Part shown: in pieces, positions 16,873 to 24,523 of the stretch | How positions within the stretch are numbered: position 1 is the stretch's first letter | Layout of the letters: each line of letters begins with the position of its first letter | Assembly (NCBI GenBank): GCA_902362275.1 | Contig: CABIWB010000001.1 | Coordinates: forward strand, 14,116 to 78,115 | DNA: 64,000 bases | Reading direction: 5' to 3' | Source: Coriobacteriaceae bacterium | GTDB taxonomy: Bacteria; Actinomycetota; Coriobacteriia; Coriobacteriales; Coriobacteriaceae | Translations under genes and position numbers: made by a program | Notes under the pieces: generated by a model | Database searches by the model: none | What the model was told of the DNA's origin: nothing | The model's input: the letters and a program-made list of their open reading frames with translations, nothing else

Positions 16873-16901
16873 TTGCCGTTTACCGAACTCCCGCGTAATA
16901 T
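16873..16901 (+). promoter_or_regulatory. Promoter of the initiator tRNA gene
   Basis: TTGCCG at 16873-16878 and TAATAT at 16896-16901 with an ideal 17-bp spacer, about 31 bp upstream of the tRNA. Confidence 0.7.
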
Positions 16902-16932
16902 TCTTTCTTGCGCACATGAGGCGCCCAGACAT

Positions 16933-17009
16933 TGCGGGGTGGAGCAGTCTGGTAGCTCGCCGGGCTCATAACCCGGAGGTCGTAGGTTCAAATCCTGCCC
17001 CCGCGACCA
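16933..17009 (+). tRNA. Initiator tRNA-fMet (CAT)
   Basis: 77 nt including encoded CCA. The acceptor pairs TGCGGGG with CCCCGCG, leaving a weak U1-G72 end pair; the D-arm reads GAGCAGTCTGGTAGCTC; the anticodon stem-loop CGGGCTCATAACCCG carries the three consecutive G-C pairs typical of initiators; the T-arm is GTAGGTTCAAATCCTGC. The absence of a strong 1-72 pair and the GGG/CCC stem mark it as the initiator rather than the elongator. Its 3' half is duplicated at 35784-35831. Confidence 0.95.
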
Positions 17010-17012
17010 AGA
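16965..17012 (+). other. Attachment site of the integrated island (left)
   Basis: 48-bp sequence covering the anticodon loop to 2 nt past the CCA of the tRNA, repeated with one mismatch at 35784-35831 in the same orientation. Here it restores an intact tRNA, as expected for site-specific integration into a tRNA 3' end. Confidence 0.75.
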
Positions 17013-17019
17013 TCTTTGA

Positions 17020-17049
17020 GGTCAGTTGCTTAGGCGGCTGGCCTTTTTT
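17020..17049 (+). terminator. Terminator downstream of tRNA-fMet
   Basis: Ten-pair stem with three G-U pairs (GGTCAGTTGC / GCGGCTGGCC, loop TTAG-like) followed by six T. It lies just inside the island, so it was probably supplied by the incoming element. Confidence 0.65.
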
Positions 17050-17053
17050 CTTG

Positions 17054-17095
17054 TTGTGGCAGCCCGTTTTGGGGCTTGTGGCAGATTTGTGGCAG
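17054..17095 (+). repeat. Three TTGTGGCAG sites, candidate integrase arm sites (left)
   Basis: Exact TTGTGGCAG at 17054, 17076 and 17087. The same nonamer occurs three times at the other end of the island (35633, 35645, 35657). Direct arm-type repeats near both attachment sites are typical of tyrosine-recombinase elements. From here to 17285 no gene is visible. Confidence 0.6.
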
Positions 17096-17285
17096 TCGCG
17101 GGATCCAGTCGTGCGTTTTGCCCGCTGGCGCCTGCAATTTCAAATCACGTGCATAGGGCGGCATTTCGACGGATGGCATTTTATCCATATCGACAAATCG
17201 TAGACAGGTATGGAGGAAAATGGCGGAAGGGAAATGATGAGATGATGCCCTGATGTGAGGCTGGGCGAAGATGGGGGAGAGCGCC

Positions 17286-18104
17286 ATGCGCATGCTGGTC
17301 GTCGATGACGAGGTCGATATCGCGAATATGCTCGCCGAGTACTTCCGCATGGAAGGCTACGACGTCACATGCGCGAATAGCGGGGCAGAAGCGCTCGCCG
17401 CGGCCTCTGCAGGCGCCGCCCCCGACATCATGCTGCTCGACGTGAACATGCCCGGTATGGATGGTTTTGAGGTGTGCCGCCGCGTGCGCGAGCATCTGAG
17501 CTGCCCGATCATCTTTTTGACCGCGCGCGTCGAGGATGTCGACCAGCTCGACGGTTTCGCAGCCGGTGCCGACGACTACGTGATGAAGCCGTTCTCGCTC
17601 GAGGTGCTCGGGCGTCGCGTGGCCGCGCACATGGCACGTGAGGGGCGCGTGCGCGAACGTGAGAACGCGGTCCGGTTCTTCCGGGAGCTCACGATTGACT
17701 ACAAGCAGCGCACGGTTGAGGTGCGCCCCGTCACTGGTGAGCCAGGGGACGGGGCCGTGGAGGGCGTCGGCGTGGAAAAGCCCGGTTCGGAGGGCTCCCA
17801 TGCAAAGATCTCCGATGCGTTGGAGGGATCGATCGCGGGAGGTGCCGGCGCCTGCCCCTCCCGCACGTACATTGACTTCACCAAGCTCGAGTTCGATATC
17901 GTCGCGCTTTTGAGCAAGCGCCCGGGCCAGGTGTTCGACCGCGATGCTATTTACGAACGCGTGTGGGGTTGGGACGCCGCGGGCGACCCGTCGCAGGTGC
18001 GCGAGCATGTGCGCCGCATTCGTAACAAGCTTGCCGCCGCCGGCGTGGCCGATGATCCCATCGAGACGGTGTGGGGCGTGGGCTACAAGTGGGTGGCCAA
18101 GTGA
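17286..18104 (+). CDS. OmpR-family response regulator
   Basis: 272 residues. Receiver domain: acidic pair in VVDDEVD, phosphoacceptor Asp52 in LLDVNMPGMDGF, Thr79 in FLTAR, Lys101 in YVMKPF. Winged-helix DNA-binding domain at about 205-272 (DFTKLEFDIVALLSKRPGQV, VREHVRRIRNKL, VWGVGYKW). The linker is unusually long (about residues 150-200, Gly/Ser-rich), so the two domains are loosely tethered. The start at 17286 (MRMLVVDDE) has GGGGAGA 5 nt upstream; the ATG at 17271 overlaps that site. The stop overlaps the GTG of the kinase gene. First gene of the island cargo. Confidence 0.93.
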   Translation: MRMLVVDDEVDIANMLAEYFRMEGYDVTCANSGAEALAAASAGAAPDIMLLDVNMPGMDGFEVCRRVREHLSCPIIFLTARVEDVDQLDGFAAGADDYVMKPFSLEVLGRRVAAHMAREGRVRERENAVRFFRELTIDYKQRTVEVRPVTGEPGDGAVEGVGVEKPGSEGSHAKISDALEGSIAGGAGACPSRTYIDFTKLEFDIVALLSKRPGQVFDRDAIYERVWGWDAAGDPSQVREHVRRIRNKLAAAGVADDPIETVWGVGYKWVAK

Positions 18105-19888
18105 TCAGGGGCGATGAAGAACGCCGCGAACGTCGCGCTCACCGTGCCGAGCGCCGCGCCCGGTGCGCCGAGCGCCGCGAGGCCCGCGCCCGTGAGCGCG
18201 AGGCCCTGAAGCGGCTTCCCAGGCGCGAGCGCTTGCACGTGTGGTGGCGCACGCGTCCGCTCGGCGTGACGTTCACGGTGTATTTGGCCGTGTACCTTGT
18301 GGTTGCGACCGTCGCGTCGCTCGGGCTTATCGAGGTGCTCTCGGCCTGGAACAACGGGTACTACGAACTCGAGGTGACACTCGACAACGGCTTGACCCAA
18401 CGCGGCCCAATCGATTCGGGCCCGTATATCTATGACCCCAACACACGGGAGCTGCTGCCCGCCTCAGAGCTCGACTTGCCAGGCGACGGCCCATATGCGG
18501 TTTTCATCGCGACGGGGGATTGGGGGACTGGAAGCGATTATGTCCCGGATGGCGGACGCACTATCAGCTCGTTGTATGCAACCGTGGGCCTGGTCCGCAG
18601 CGGCCAGGTCCAGCTATACGATTGGGGGCTGAATTACAACGAGAGGTATCCGCAGGAGGATATTCTGGAGGTGAACAGCACGATCTCCGCGGACAATCTC
18701 GCCCGATATGACGAGTTGAGCCGCAAGGGCCGTGCGCAGAGCGTCGAGTTGTTCGAGTCGATGACCGGGGCGGATCTCGAGGAGACGTTCGGCGAGGGAT
18801 TGGTTTCGAATACGGCTTACTATGCGGCATCGCAGCCTCCCGCGAGCTTGATGCCGTGGATCCTCACGCTTGCCACGGGACTTGCGCCCGTCCTCGCATA
18901 CGGCGGCCTGGGCCTGCTCACGTTCCGCCGCTTCTACCGCGTGCACATTGCCGGGCCGCTGGCCGAACTCGCCGGCGCGGCCGACCGTATCGCCGAGCAG
19001 GGCTTGGATTTTGCCATTGGCACCGTTCGCGGTCGCGAGTTGGGGCGCTTGTCGGAGACGCTCGAGTACATGCGCGCATCGCTGCTCGAGGCCCAGCGCG
19101 AACTGTGGCGCACGGCCGAGTCGCGGCGGCGCCTCAATGCGGCGTTCGCGCATGACCTGCGCACGCCCATCACCGTGCTCAAGGGGACGGTGGAGATGGC
19201 TCAGATGCGTCTGCGTCGCGGGGACACGTTGGATGTGGACGCGCTCGACGCACTTTCTTCCCAGGTCGCGCGACTTGAGCGATACGCGACTTCGATGGGC
19301 GGCCTCACCAAGCTTGAGGACCGTCCGGTCGAACGCGAGTCGCTCACGCTTGATGACCTGCGTGAGGAGCTGGACCGCCATGTATCTGGGGTTATCGCCG
19401 CACGCGGTGGTGGTCTGAAGCTGGAATTGCCATCTACGGGCACGGCGGCTGCCGCGTCGGCGACCGAGACAGCTGCCATGCCGGCGCCCGATGCGATTGG
19501 CGGGTCGGCCTCCGCGGCGGACGGTCGTCCCGTTGTGCCCCTCTTCCTCGACCTTCCCTTGGTGGAGGAGGTGCTCGACAATCTGCTGAGCAATGCTTGC
19601 GTGCATGCATCGAAGCGCGTGGCATTCGATATGATGGTCGATGCGGGGATTCTCACCCTGGTCGTCACCGACGATGGCCCTGGGTTTACTCCCGAGGCGC
19701 TTCACCGCGGTTGCGACCCGTTCTTCAGCGAGAACAAATCAGCGGAGCATTTCGGACTGGGGCTCAATGTGTCGAGCGTCTTGTGCGGTCTCCACGGGGG
19801 TGAGATCGCCCTGACGAACGCAGAGACGGGTGGAGCGCGTGCTATCGCGACCTTCGATGTGCGGCCAGAGTGGGAAAACGCCTCTTAA
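18101..19888 (+). CDS. Sensor histidine kinase
   Basis: 595 residues, translationally coupled (GTGA overlap) to the response regulator. An Arg-rich N-terminus (about 45 residues) leads to TM1 (about 53-80), then an extracytoplasmic sensor of about 165 residues with no family I recognise, then TM2 (about 250-272) and a HAMP domain (AGPLAELAGAADRIAEQGLD). The phosphoacceptor is His350 in FAHDLRTPITVLKG. The ATPase has NLLSNACVHASK, DDGPGFTPEAL, and GLGLNVSSVL. An Ala-rich insert lies between the dimerisation helices and the ATPase. The start GTG at 18101 is preferred over the internal frame opening at 18071 because of the overlap geometry. The TVP38-like gene downstream may be a target. Confidence 0.92.
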   Translation: MIRGDEERRERRAHRAERRARCAERREARAREREALKRLPRRERLHVWWRTRPLGVTFTVYLAVYLVVATVASLGLIEVLSAWNNGYYELEVTLDNGLTQRGPIDSGPYIYDPNTRELLPASELDLPGDGPYAVFIATGDWGTGSDYVPDGGRTISSLYATVGLVRSGQVQLYDWGLNYNERYPQEDILEVNSTISADNLARYDELSRKGRAQSVELFESMTGADLEETFGEGLVSNTAYYAASQPPASLMPWILTLATGLAPVLAYGGLGLLTFRRFYRVHIAGPLAELAGAADRIAEQGLDFAIGTVRGRELGRLSETLEYMRASLLEAQRELWRTAESRRRLNAAFAHDLRTPITVLKGTVEMAQMRLRRGDTLDVDALDALSSQVARLERYATSMGGLTKLEDRPVERESLTLDDLREELDRHVSGVIAARGGGLKLELPSTGTAAAASATETAAMPAPDAIGGSASAADGRPVVPLFLDLPLVEEVLDNLLSNACVHASKRVAFDMMVDAGILTLVVTDDGPGFTPEALHRGCDPFFSENKSAEHFGLGLNVSSVLCGLHGGEIALTNAETGGARAIATFDVRPEWENAS

Positions 19889-20033
19889 GGGCGGAAGACA
19901 CAGCCGGAGAGGGCTCAATTCATAAAGAAAAGCTTAGGAATGCCTAAGGCTTACGTAATTGTCAGCGCTGGTCGACAAAACGTAGACACTCCCTTGCGAC
20001 ACTTAACTCGCACGGAAACAAGGAGGTGCCGCG
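19889..20033. other. Spacer with small hairpin
   Basis: A short palindrome (AGCTTAGGAATGCCTAAGGCT) lies at about 19931-19951 without a T-run. Otherwise nothing is visible before the AAGGAGGTG site of the next gene. Confidence 0.3.
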
Positions 20034-20939
20034 ATGATGAGAATGCAGACCGAAGGCGAGTCCCCCATGGAGCTGAACGTCTTGCTCCCGCAGCAGCATG
20101 TGGCATGCGGTGGTGCGGCGCGCACGCTCGACGTGAAGAAGCTGACCGAGGCTTGGAAGCGCGGTCGCGTCGAGACCGAGGCTGAGCCGGAGATCGATGG
20201 CGAGTTGCGCGCCGCTTCGGCGATGGGTTGTTTCGAGGCCGCCAGGGAAGATGCCGAGGTCGACGCCAGGCGCCGCGCGATGCGCCGCCGTGTCATCGCG
20301 AGCCTCGCGCTCGCCGCGGTCGCGACGGCTGCGCTGTGCTGGGAATACCTCCCCGCCCTGCTCGCTTGGCTCGCAGACGCCCGGGCCGTTCGCTCGTTTG
20401 TGGCGGACCATGCCATCGCGAGCCGCTTGGCGATGCTCGGCATAAACATCGTGCAGGTGCTGCTCGCGTTTCTTCCCGGTGAGCCGGTGGAGCTCGCCAG
20501 CGGGTACGCATTCGGCTTCTGGGAGGGGACGGCCCTGTGCCTGGTCGCCTCGGGGCTGGCGACCTCGGTCATCTATTGGGCGACGCGCCGTTGGGGCTGG
20601 AAGCTCGTCGGCCTGTTCTTCGACCGCTCGCTCTTCGACCGCTTCTCCTGGCTGAAGAGCGCCAAGTGCCTTGAGCTTATCATGCTCGTCGTGTTCCTGA
20701 TCCCCGGCACGCCCAAGGATTTCCTGACGTATTTCGCCGGGCTCACGAACATGCGTTTCCTGCCGGTCGTCCTGATCGCCACGTTCGGGCGCATCCCTTC
20801 CATCGTGACCTCGACGATCACGGCGTCAGCGGTCGGCGCCGGAAATTGGACGCTGGTCGCGTGCACGCTGGTGGCATCGGCACTTTTGCTCGCGGCGGGT
20901 GGGCTGATATATCGATGCTTGCGCAGCCGCACACGGTGA
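20034..20939 (+). CDS. TVP38/TMEM64 (DedA-superfamily) membrane protein
   Basis: 301 residues. A cytoplasmic N-terminal region of about 80 residues, unusual for the family, precedes a SNARE-associated/VTT domain. The re-entrant signature is present twice: FLPGEPVELASGYAFGFWEG and FLIPGTPKDFLTYFAGLT, followed by FGRIPSIVTSTITASAVGAG and a last membrane helix. Relatives are implicated in lipid scrambling and envelope stress. An excellent AAGGAGGTG site lies 6 nt before the ATG at 20034. It follows the two-component genes by 145 bp and may be controlled by them. Confidence 0.85.
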   Translation: MMRMQTEGESPMELNVLLPQQHVACGGAARTLDVKKLTEAWKRGRVETEAEPEIDGELRAASAMGCFEAAREDAEVDARRRAMRRRVIASLALAAVATAALCWEYLPALLAWLADARAVRSFVADHAIASRLAMLGINIVQVLLAFLPGEPVELASGYAFGFWEGTALCLVASGLATSVIYWATRRWGWKLVGLFFDRSLFDRFSWLKSAKCLELIMLVVFLIPGTPKDFLTYFAGLTNMRFLPVVLIATFGRIPSIVTSTITASAVGAGNWTLVACTLVASALLLAAGGLIYRCLRSRTR

Positions 20940-21110
20940 GAAGCGCGGGTGCTTGGCGCGGGTCCTTGGTCGCGCGGCTCGTGTGTATGTTGGGAGGGGT
21001 ATGTCTCCCACGGGTATTGGGAGGCGTTTGCCCCGAGCGCCGGGCATGCTGGGGGCATTTTGGGTCAGGATGGAGGCCTGTTGGACGGCGAAGCTCTTGA
21101 TGTGTGCTCA

Positions 21111-21187
21111 AAACGTTCGCCAGAGGCGACCCTTCCTTTTCGTTTCCCGAGGATTTGAGAATGAAGGGTCGCCTCTGGCGAACGTTT
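21111..21187. repeat. Perfect 24-bp inverted repeat
   Basis: AAACGTTCGCCAGAGGCGAC and on to CCTT at 21111-21134 is exactly repeated in reverse at 21164-21187, with a 29-nt loop. It ends 6 bp before the left end of the IS1595-type element. It could be a terminator for the TVP38-like gene (a short TTTATT follows) or a palindromic target of the IS. The sequence 20940-21110 before it shows no gene. Confidence 0.65.
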
Positions 21188-21193
21188 ATTGTC

Positions 21194-22083
21194 AAGGCTG
21201 TGTTAACCCGCCTATGACATGGAAATCTCCGGGTGGAACGGGCACGGCTGCCGCCAGAGCCCGCGTCAGCTCGTCCGGTATGTCCCCGACCCCATCTGCG
21301 CCCGCAGCAGCGAGGCGGCGTCCCCGCCCCGGCGCGCCTCGCGCGCCCAGCAGAACCACGCGAGGTAGTTGGGAAGGCGCCTGGTGGACACGCCCCCGAA
21401 GCGGGCGAGGAACGCCTTGAGCGCGGAGTGCAGGGCGTTGACGCGGTTGAGCGGGGCGCGCGGGCCGGAGGAGGCGAACCTCTCGTGGGCCGCCACGCCC
21501 ATCTCGGCCAGGGCGCGCACATAGCCGCGCTGGCGGTCGGTGGAGACCACCGCCCCCTCCACCGGGTAGCCCGGGCCCGCCTCGAAGGCCGGCAGCATCG
21601 ACGCCATCACCTCGCAGAGGCGGTGGCGCATCGAGAAGCTGGTCTTGAGCGGGACGCCGCACGCGGCGGCGTCTCGCAGCGTGGCGCCCGCGAGCATCGC
21701 CTCGGCGTAGCGCGCCCAGGTCGCCGCGGGCTGCTTGGTGGTGCCGAGCGCCCGCCCCGTCGACGCCCGGAAGCTGCGGCCGCACCCGCGGCAGAGCCTC
21801 CTTTGCGCCCCGTCGGCGTCGCGGCCCCTCCTGACGGTGCGGGGGCACCCGCATCTGGGGCAGGCCTCCGGAGGCTCCTCCTCCGCGCCCGCCGGCATCT
21901 CGCCGGCGACCGCCTCGAGCAGCAGCCCCAGCATCTCCTCGCGCTCCTCGGGGCGCATCGCCCTCACGATCGCCCCGTACCCGAACCTGTCCTCCACGCC
22001 GCCTCCGATCGCCCGATTACTGACGATCAGAGGTTACGGCCCCGTGGGGACAGAAGATGCAATTAGCGGGTTAACACAGCCTT
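21194..22083 (-). mobile_element. IS1595-type element with internal deletion
   Basis: Ends are perfect 18-bp inverted repeats AAGGCTGTGTTAACCCGC (21194-21211) and its complement (22066-22083). It contains one transposase frame on the minus strand. No matching 8-bp target duplication is visible. A truncated second copy lies at 31817-32110. Confidence 0.8.
21266..21997 (-). pseudogene. IS1595-family transposase, catalytic domain internally deleted
   Basis: 243 residues in one frame. N-terminal zinc ribbon CPRCGCPRTVRRG ... CRGCGRSF, then the helical part (WARYAEAMLAGATLRDAA, FSMRHRLCEVM). The ISXO2 catalytic domain jumps from FEAGPGYPVEG straight to STDRQRGYVRALAEMG and ends normally with NRVNALHSALKAFLARFGGVSTRRLPNYLAWF. 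The segment that should carry the first catalytic acidic residue is missing, about 70 residues, so it is probably inactive although the frame is kept. It also ends at a stop (YRTS) where copy 2 reads on. Confidence 0.75.
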
Positions 22084-22210
22084 GGGTGGAAGGACTTTGC
22101 TTGACGCTCGTTTCGGCGGCGCGGTTGCCGGACCGCAGCACCAGTGACATAACATCGATTCAAATTTGAGATTTGTCTCGCTCGTGATGCGGGCTTGGGC
22201 GGGCTTTGGT

Positions 22211-22251
22211 CCCCACCTCAATTTAGGGTCTGTCCCTCAATTGAGGTGGGG
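22211..22251. repeat. Hairpin with GAGGGACAG motif
   Basis: CCCCACCTCAATT / AATTGAGGTGGGG perfect 13-bp stem, with an inner AGGG/CCCT pair. It lies 7 bp past the DUF4097 gene stop and could terminate it, although no T-run follows. Related GGGACAG/GTCCCT sequences recur at 24279-24310 and 24401-24424. Confidence 0.5.
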
Positions 22252-22258
22252 ATTGCCG

Positions 22259-23218
22259 CTATTTCGAGGTGAAGTTGATCTGGATGTCGCCCAGGTTGCT
22301 GTCGACACCGATGATGCGCGCAGCGTCGTCGGCGCCCTGCGGTGCCACGATGTCGCCTTGGTTGGTGTGGGCGTCGATATGATAGGAGTCTTCTGCCCCC
22401 AGGTACGACAGGTAGATGTCCCCGTTCACGCATTCAATCCGACTCGTGGTGATGTCGAGCCTCTGCGCCGAGATATCCCCGTTCACGGATTCGCACAGCA
22501 GGTCATCCTGCAGCGCCAGGTCCGCCAACATGATGTCGCCGTTTTCGTTCACGACCTGGGCCTTGTGTGCCGTGGCGCCTCCCAGCGAGATGTCGCCGTT
22601 GAAGTTGGTCGCGAGGACCGCGTCGGCCTCGACGCCGGAGAGCAGGGTGTCGCCGTCCTCGTTGATCGCGTTGAGTTCGGCGGCGGAGACGTTCTTCGCC
22701 ACGACGTCCCCGTTGCTGTTGGAAGCTCGCAGCCCGGCGAGCCCGTGCACGTTCTCCGCGACGACGTCGCCCGAATCGGAGTGCGCCTCGATCTCACCGG
22801 TGAACGACGCGGGCACGCGAACCACGGTCGTGGTGTCGTCGACGCCGCCTGCCTCGGCGGGGGAGAGGTCGATCATGACGCCCTCCATGGGCTTCGAGTC
22901 GACGTCGACCTTGAGCACGCCGTCCGCGTCCTCGACGGAGACGCTCTGGCAGTTTCCCGTCCAGTACTCGAGCTCGATGGCGTCGCCGTCGGCGGGTTCG
23001 ATGCGCACGTTCTCGAATTCGGACGTGATGACGATGCGCCCGTGCGGCGAGGCGGCTTCGTCCTCGAGCGCGCTCACGGTCTGATGCCAGTCGTAGTTCA
23101 CGGTGGACAGGTGGGCGGTGTCAAATCCGGCCGCCGCCCAGGCGCCGCACGAGAGCATCGTTCCCGTGCCGATGAGCGCCGCGGCGGTGACGAGGATGAT
23201 CTTGGGGGCCTTACGCAT
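22259..23218 (-). CDS. DUF4097-type beta-helical envelope protein
   Basis: 319 residues. It begins with a signal sequence or single anchor (APKIILVTAAALIGTGTMLS, then a cysteine that could be a lipobox, LSCGAW, if slightly non-canonical). The rest is a DUF4097/adhesin-like beta-helix in which the phrase N-x-N-G-D-(I/V) recurs every 20-odd residues (SNSNGDVVA, ATNFNGDISL, NENGDIML, SVNGDISA, CVNGDIYL). The family typically sits with PadR and DUF1700 genes, as here, and is thought to act at the envelope; biochemical function unknown. Its ATG overlaps the DUF1700 stop by 8 bp, behind AAGGAGG. Confidence 0.85.
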   Translation of the reverse strand: MRKAPKIILVTAAALIGTGTMLSCGAWAAAGFDTAHLSTVNYDWHQTVSALEDEAASPHGRIVITSEFENVRIEPADGDAIELEYWTGNCQSVSVEDADGVLKVDVDSKPMEGVMIDLSPAEAGGVDDTTTVVRVPASFTGEIEAHSDSGDVVAENVHGLAGLRASNSNGDVVAKNVSAAELNAINEDGDTLLSGVEADAVLATNFNGDISLGGATAHKAQVVNENGDIMLADLALQDDLLCESVNGDISAQRLDITTSRIECVNGDIYLSYLGAEDSYHIDAHTNQGDIVAPQGADDAARIIGVDSNLGDIQINFTSK

Positions 23219-23921
23219 TGTGAACGCCTCCTTCCGGGAGGGTGTCGTGGACGGAGGGGACGCTCTCGACGGCTGCGGGCATGCTTGGGCCGCCGTGGGT
23301 CTTTGCGCGATTGGACGTGTCGTCATCATCTGTGCCGCTCACGCGCACGAACAGGCTCGCGACCCAGCGCGCGAAGGCTCTCGTTGCCCGGAAGAGCAGC
23401 CTGCTCGCCCAGAACACGGCGAAGGAGGCGACGAGCCCGAAGCCGCTCGACACGAGCGAGAGGCCGAGGACGAAGACGCCGGGCAGCGGCATACCCCCGC
23501 CCAGGGTCGAGGCGAGCGCGGCGATTCCCGCGAAGGGCATGAGCACGAGGACCGCGTCGATGGCCCACAGCGCGGCGATGACCGCCCAGATCGCGACGTA
23601 CACGGCGAGCGCGGCCGCCGCGAGCGCGAGCGCGACGGGTACCCAGATGGGGGAGAACACCGCGAGCAGCACGATGTTGAGGGAGCGGCTGCCGGTGTTG
23701 GCCCGCGCGATGGCGCGCGGGATGGGCGGGGTCTCGGCGGCGATCTGCGCCGCGATCTCGTCAACCGGACCCAGGCCCGCAACCGCCTCGGCCTCGGAAA
23801 GGCCGTCTTCCATGCGGTCGCTGATGGCCTCGTCGTAGAACGCGAGCGCCTGCTCGACTTCGGCGTGCGGGAGCTTGCCCAGCGCCCGTTCGAGTTCGGA
23901 AAGGAATTCCTGCTTGGTCAT
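23211..23921 (-). CDS. DUF1700 (HAAS-type) membrane protein
   Basis: 236 residues. An N-terminal HAAS-like cytoplasmic helix bundle (MTKQEFLSELERALGKLP, FYDEAISDRMEDGLSEAEAV) precedes four membrane helices (LLAVFSPIWVPVALALAAAA onward). HAAS domains associate with PadR-type regulators and often act as antagonists or membrane tethers. It overlaps both neighbours (ATGA with padR, 8 bp with the DUF4097 gene), so the three proteins are made together. The hydrophilic C-terminus (about 35 residues, Asp/Thr-rich) is variable in the family. Confidence 0.85.
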   Translation of the reverse strand: MTKQEFLSELERALGKLPHAEVEQALAFYDEAISDRMEDGLSEAEAVAGLGPVDEIAAQIAAETPPIPRAIARANTGSRSLNIVLLAVFSPIWVPVALALAAAALAVYVAIWAVIAALWAIDAVLVLMPFAGIAALASTLGGGMPLPGVFVLGLSLVSSGFGLVASFAVFWASRLLFRATRAFARWVASLFVRVSGTDDDDTSNRAKTHGGPSMPAAVESVPSVHDTLPEGGVHNA

Positions 23922-24232
23922 CGTTGCGCACCTCGCTTTACAAAGTCATAGATCGACATGATGTCCGCCTGCTCGGATAGGAACTCGGCGATGCGCTCCT
24001 CGCCGGTCGGCGTGAGCCGGTAGTACTTTCGCAGCCGCCCGTTGTGCTCCACGGAGTAGGCGGTCAGGCACTCGGCCTTCTCGAGGCGCTTGAGCAGCGG
24101 GTAGAGCGTCGACTCGGTGAGGCCCAGGATGTCGGGCACGTCCTTCACGATCTGATAGCCGTAGGAGTCCCGTCCCTGGAGCGACGCGAGCACGCATATC
24201 TCGAGGAAGCCGCGCTTCATCTGAGCATCCAT
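23918..24232 (-). CDS. PadR-family transcriptional regulator
   Basis: 104 residues, the short PadR-s2 class: a winged helix with KRGFLEICVLASLQGRDSYGYQIVKD, LGLTESTLYPLLKRLEKAECL and the wing RLRKYYRLTPTGEERI, plus one C-terminal dimer helix. First gene of the PadR, DUF1700, DUF4097 operon. AGGGAGG lies 5 nt before the ATG. A 7-7-7 palindrome covers the promoter, so it most likely represses itself. Confidence 0.92.
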   Translation of the reverse strand: MDAQMKRGFLEICVLASLQGRDSYGYQIVKDVPDILGLTESTLYPLLKRLEKAECLTAYSVEHNGRLRKYYRLTPTGEERIAEFLSEQADIMSIYDFVKRGAQR

Positions 24233-24250
24233 GATACCTCCCTTCGACAG

Positions 24251-24271
24251 ATACTATACGGCGCATAGTAT
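24251..24271 (-). promoter_or_regulatory. PadR operator and overlapping promoter
   Basis: Perfect palindrome ATACTAT-7 nt-ATAGTAT centred about 30 bp upstream of the padR start. PadR operators commonly have ATGT/ATAC half-sites of this geometry. Both halves double as -10-like hexamers (TATAGT, TATACT) on the minus strand. Confidence 0.65.
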
Positions 24272-24278
24272 AAGGCGT

Positions 24279-24483
24279 CAACTACCTCAAATGAGGGACA
24301 GGCACTTTTTGAGGTCTTGGGGTGCGGTGCCGCAAGGACGACTCGTCGTAGCGCCGCACCCTCCCGCGACGAGATCGTTGCGGGATCGCCGCCGGCTCAG
24401 AAAAGGGACTGTCCCTAATCTGAGGCGGCGGAACACAGCGGAGGCCGCGCCCGGCTCCCTTGGGGGATGCCGAGCGCGGCCTC
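24279..24483. repeat. Intergenic repeats and a large hairpin
   Basis: The 291-bp gap between padR and the DUF4179 gene has two GGGACAG-type repeats (24279-24310 and 24401-24424) and, near its end, a strong stem GAGGCCGCGC / GCGCGGCCTC (24441-24450 with 24474-24483), which may end the sigma/DUF4179 operon. No gene. Confidence 0.45.
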
Positions 24484-24523
24484 GTTCTGCGCAGCTGCTG
24501 CGTTGCTCGCCCGTACGGCGTGT

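Noticed and set aside
15963..16991. 342-residue version of coaX starting at 16991
   Set aside because: The extra N-terminus is antisense to the tRNA and its upstream region; the conserved start MLLAIDMGNT has its own ribosome site.
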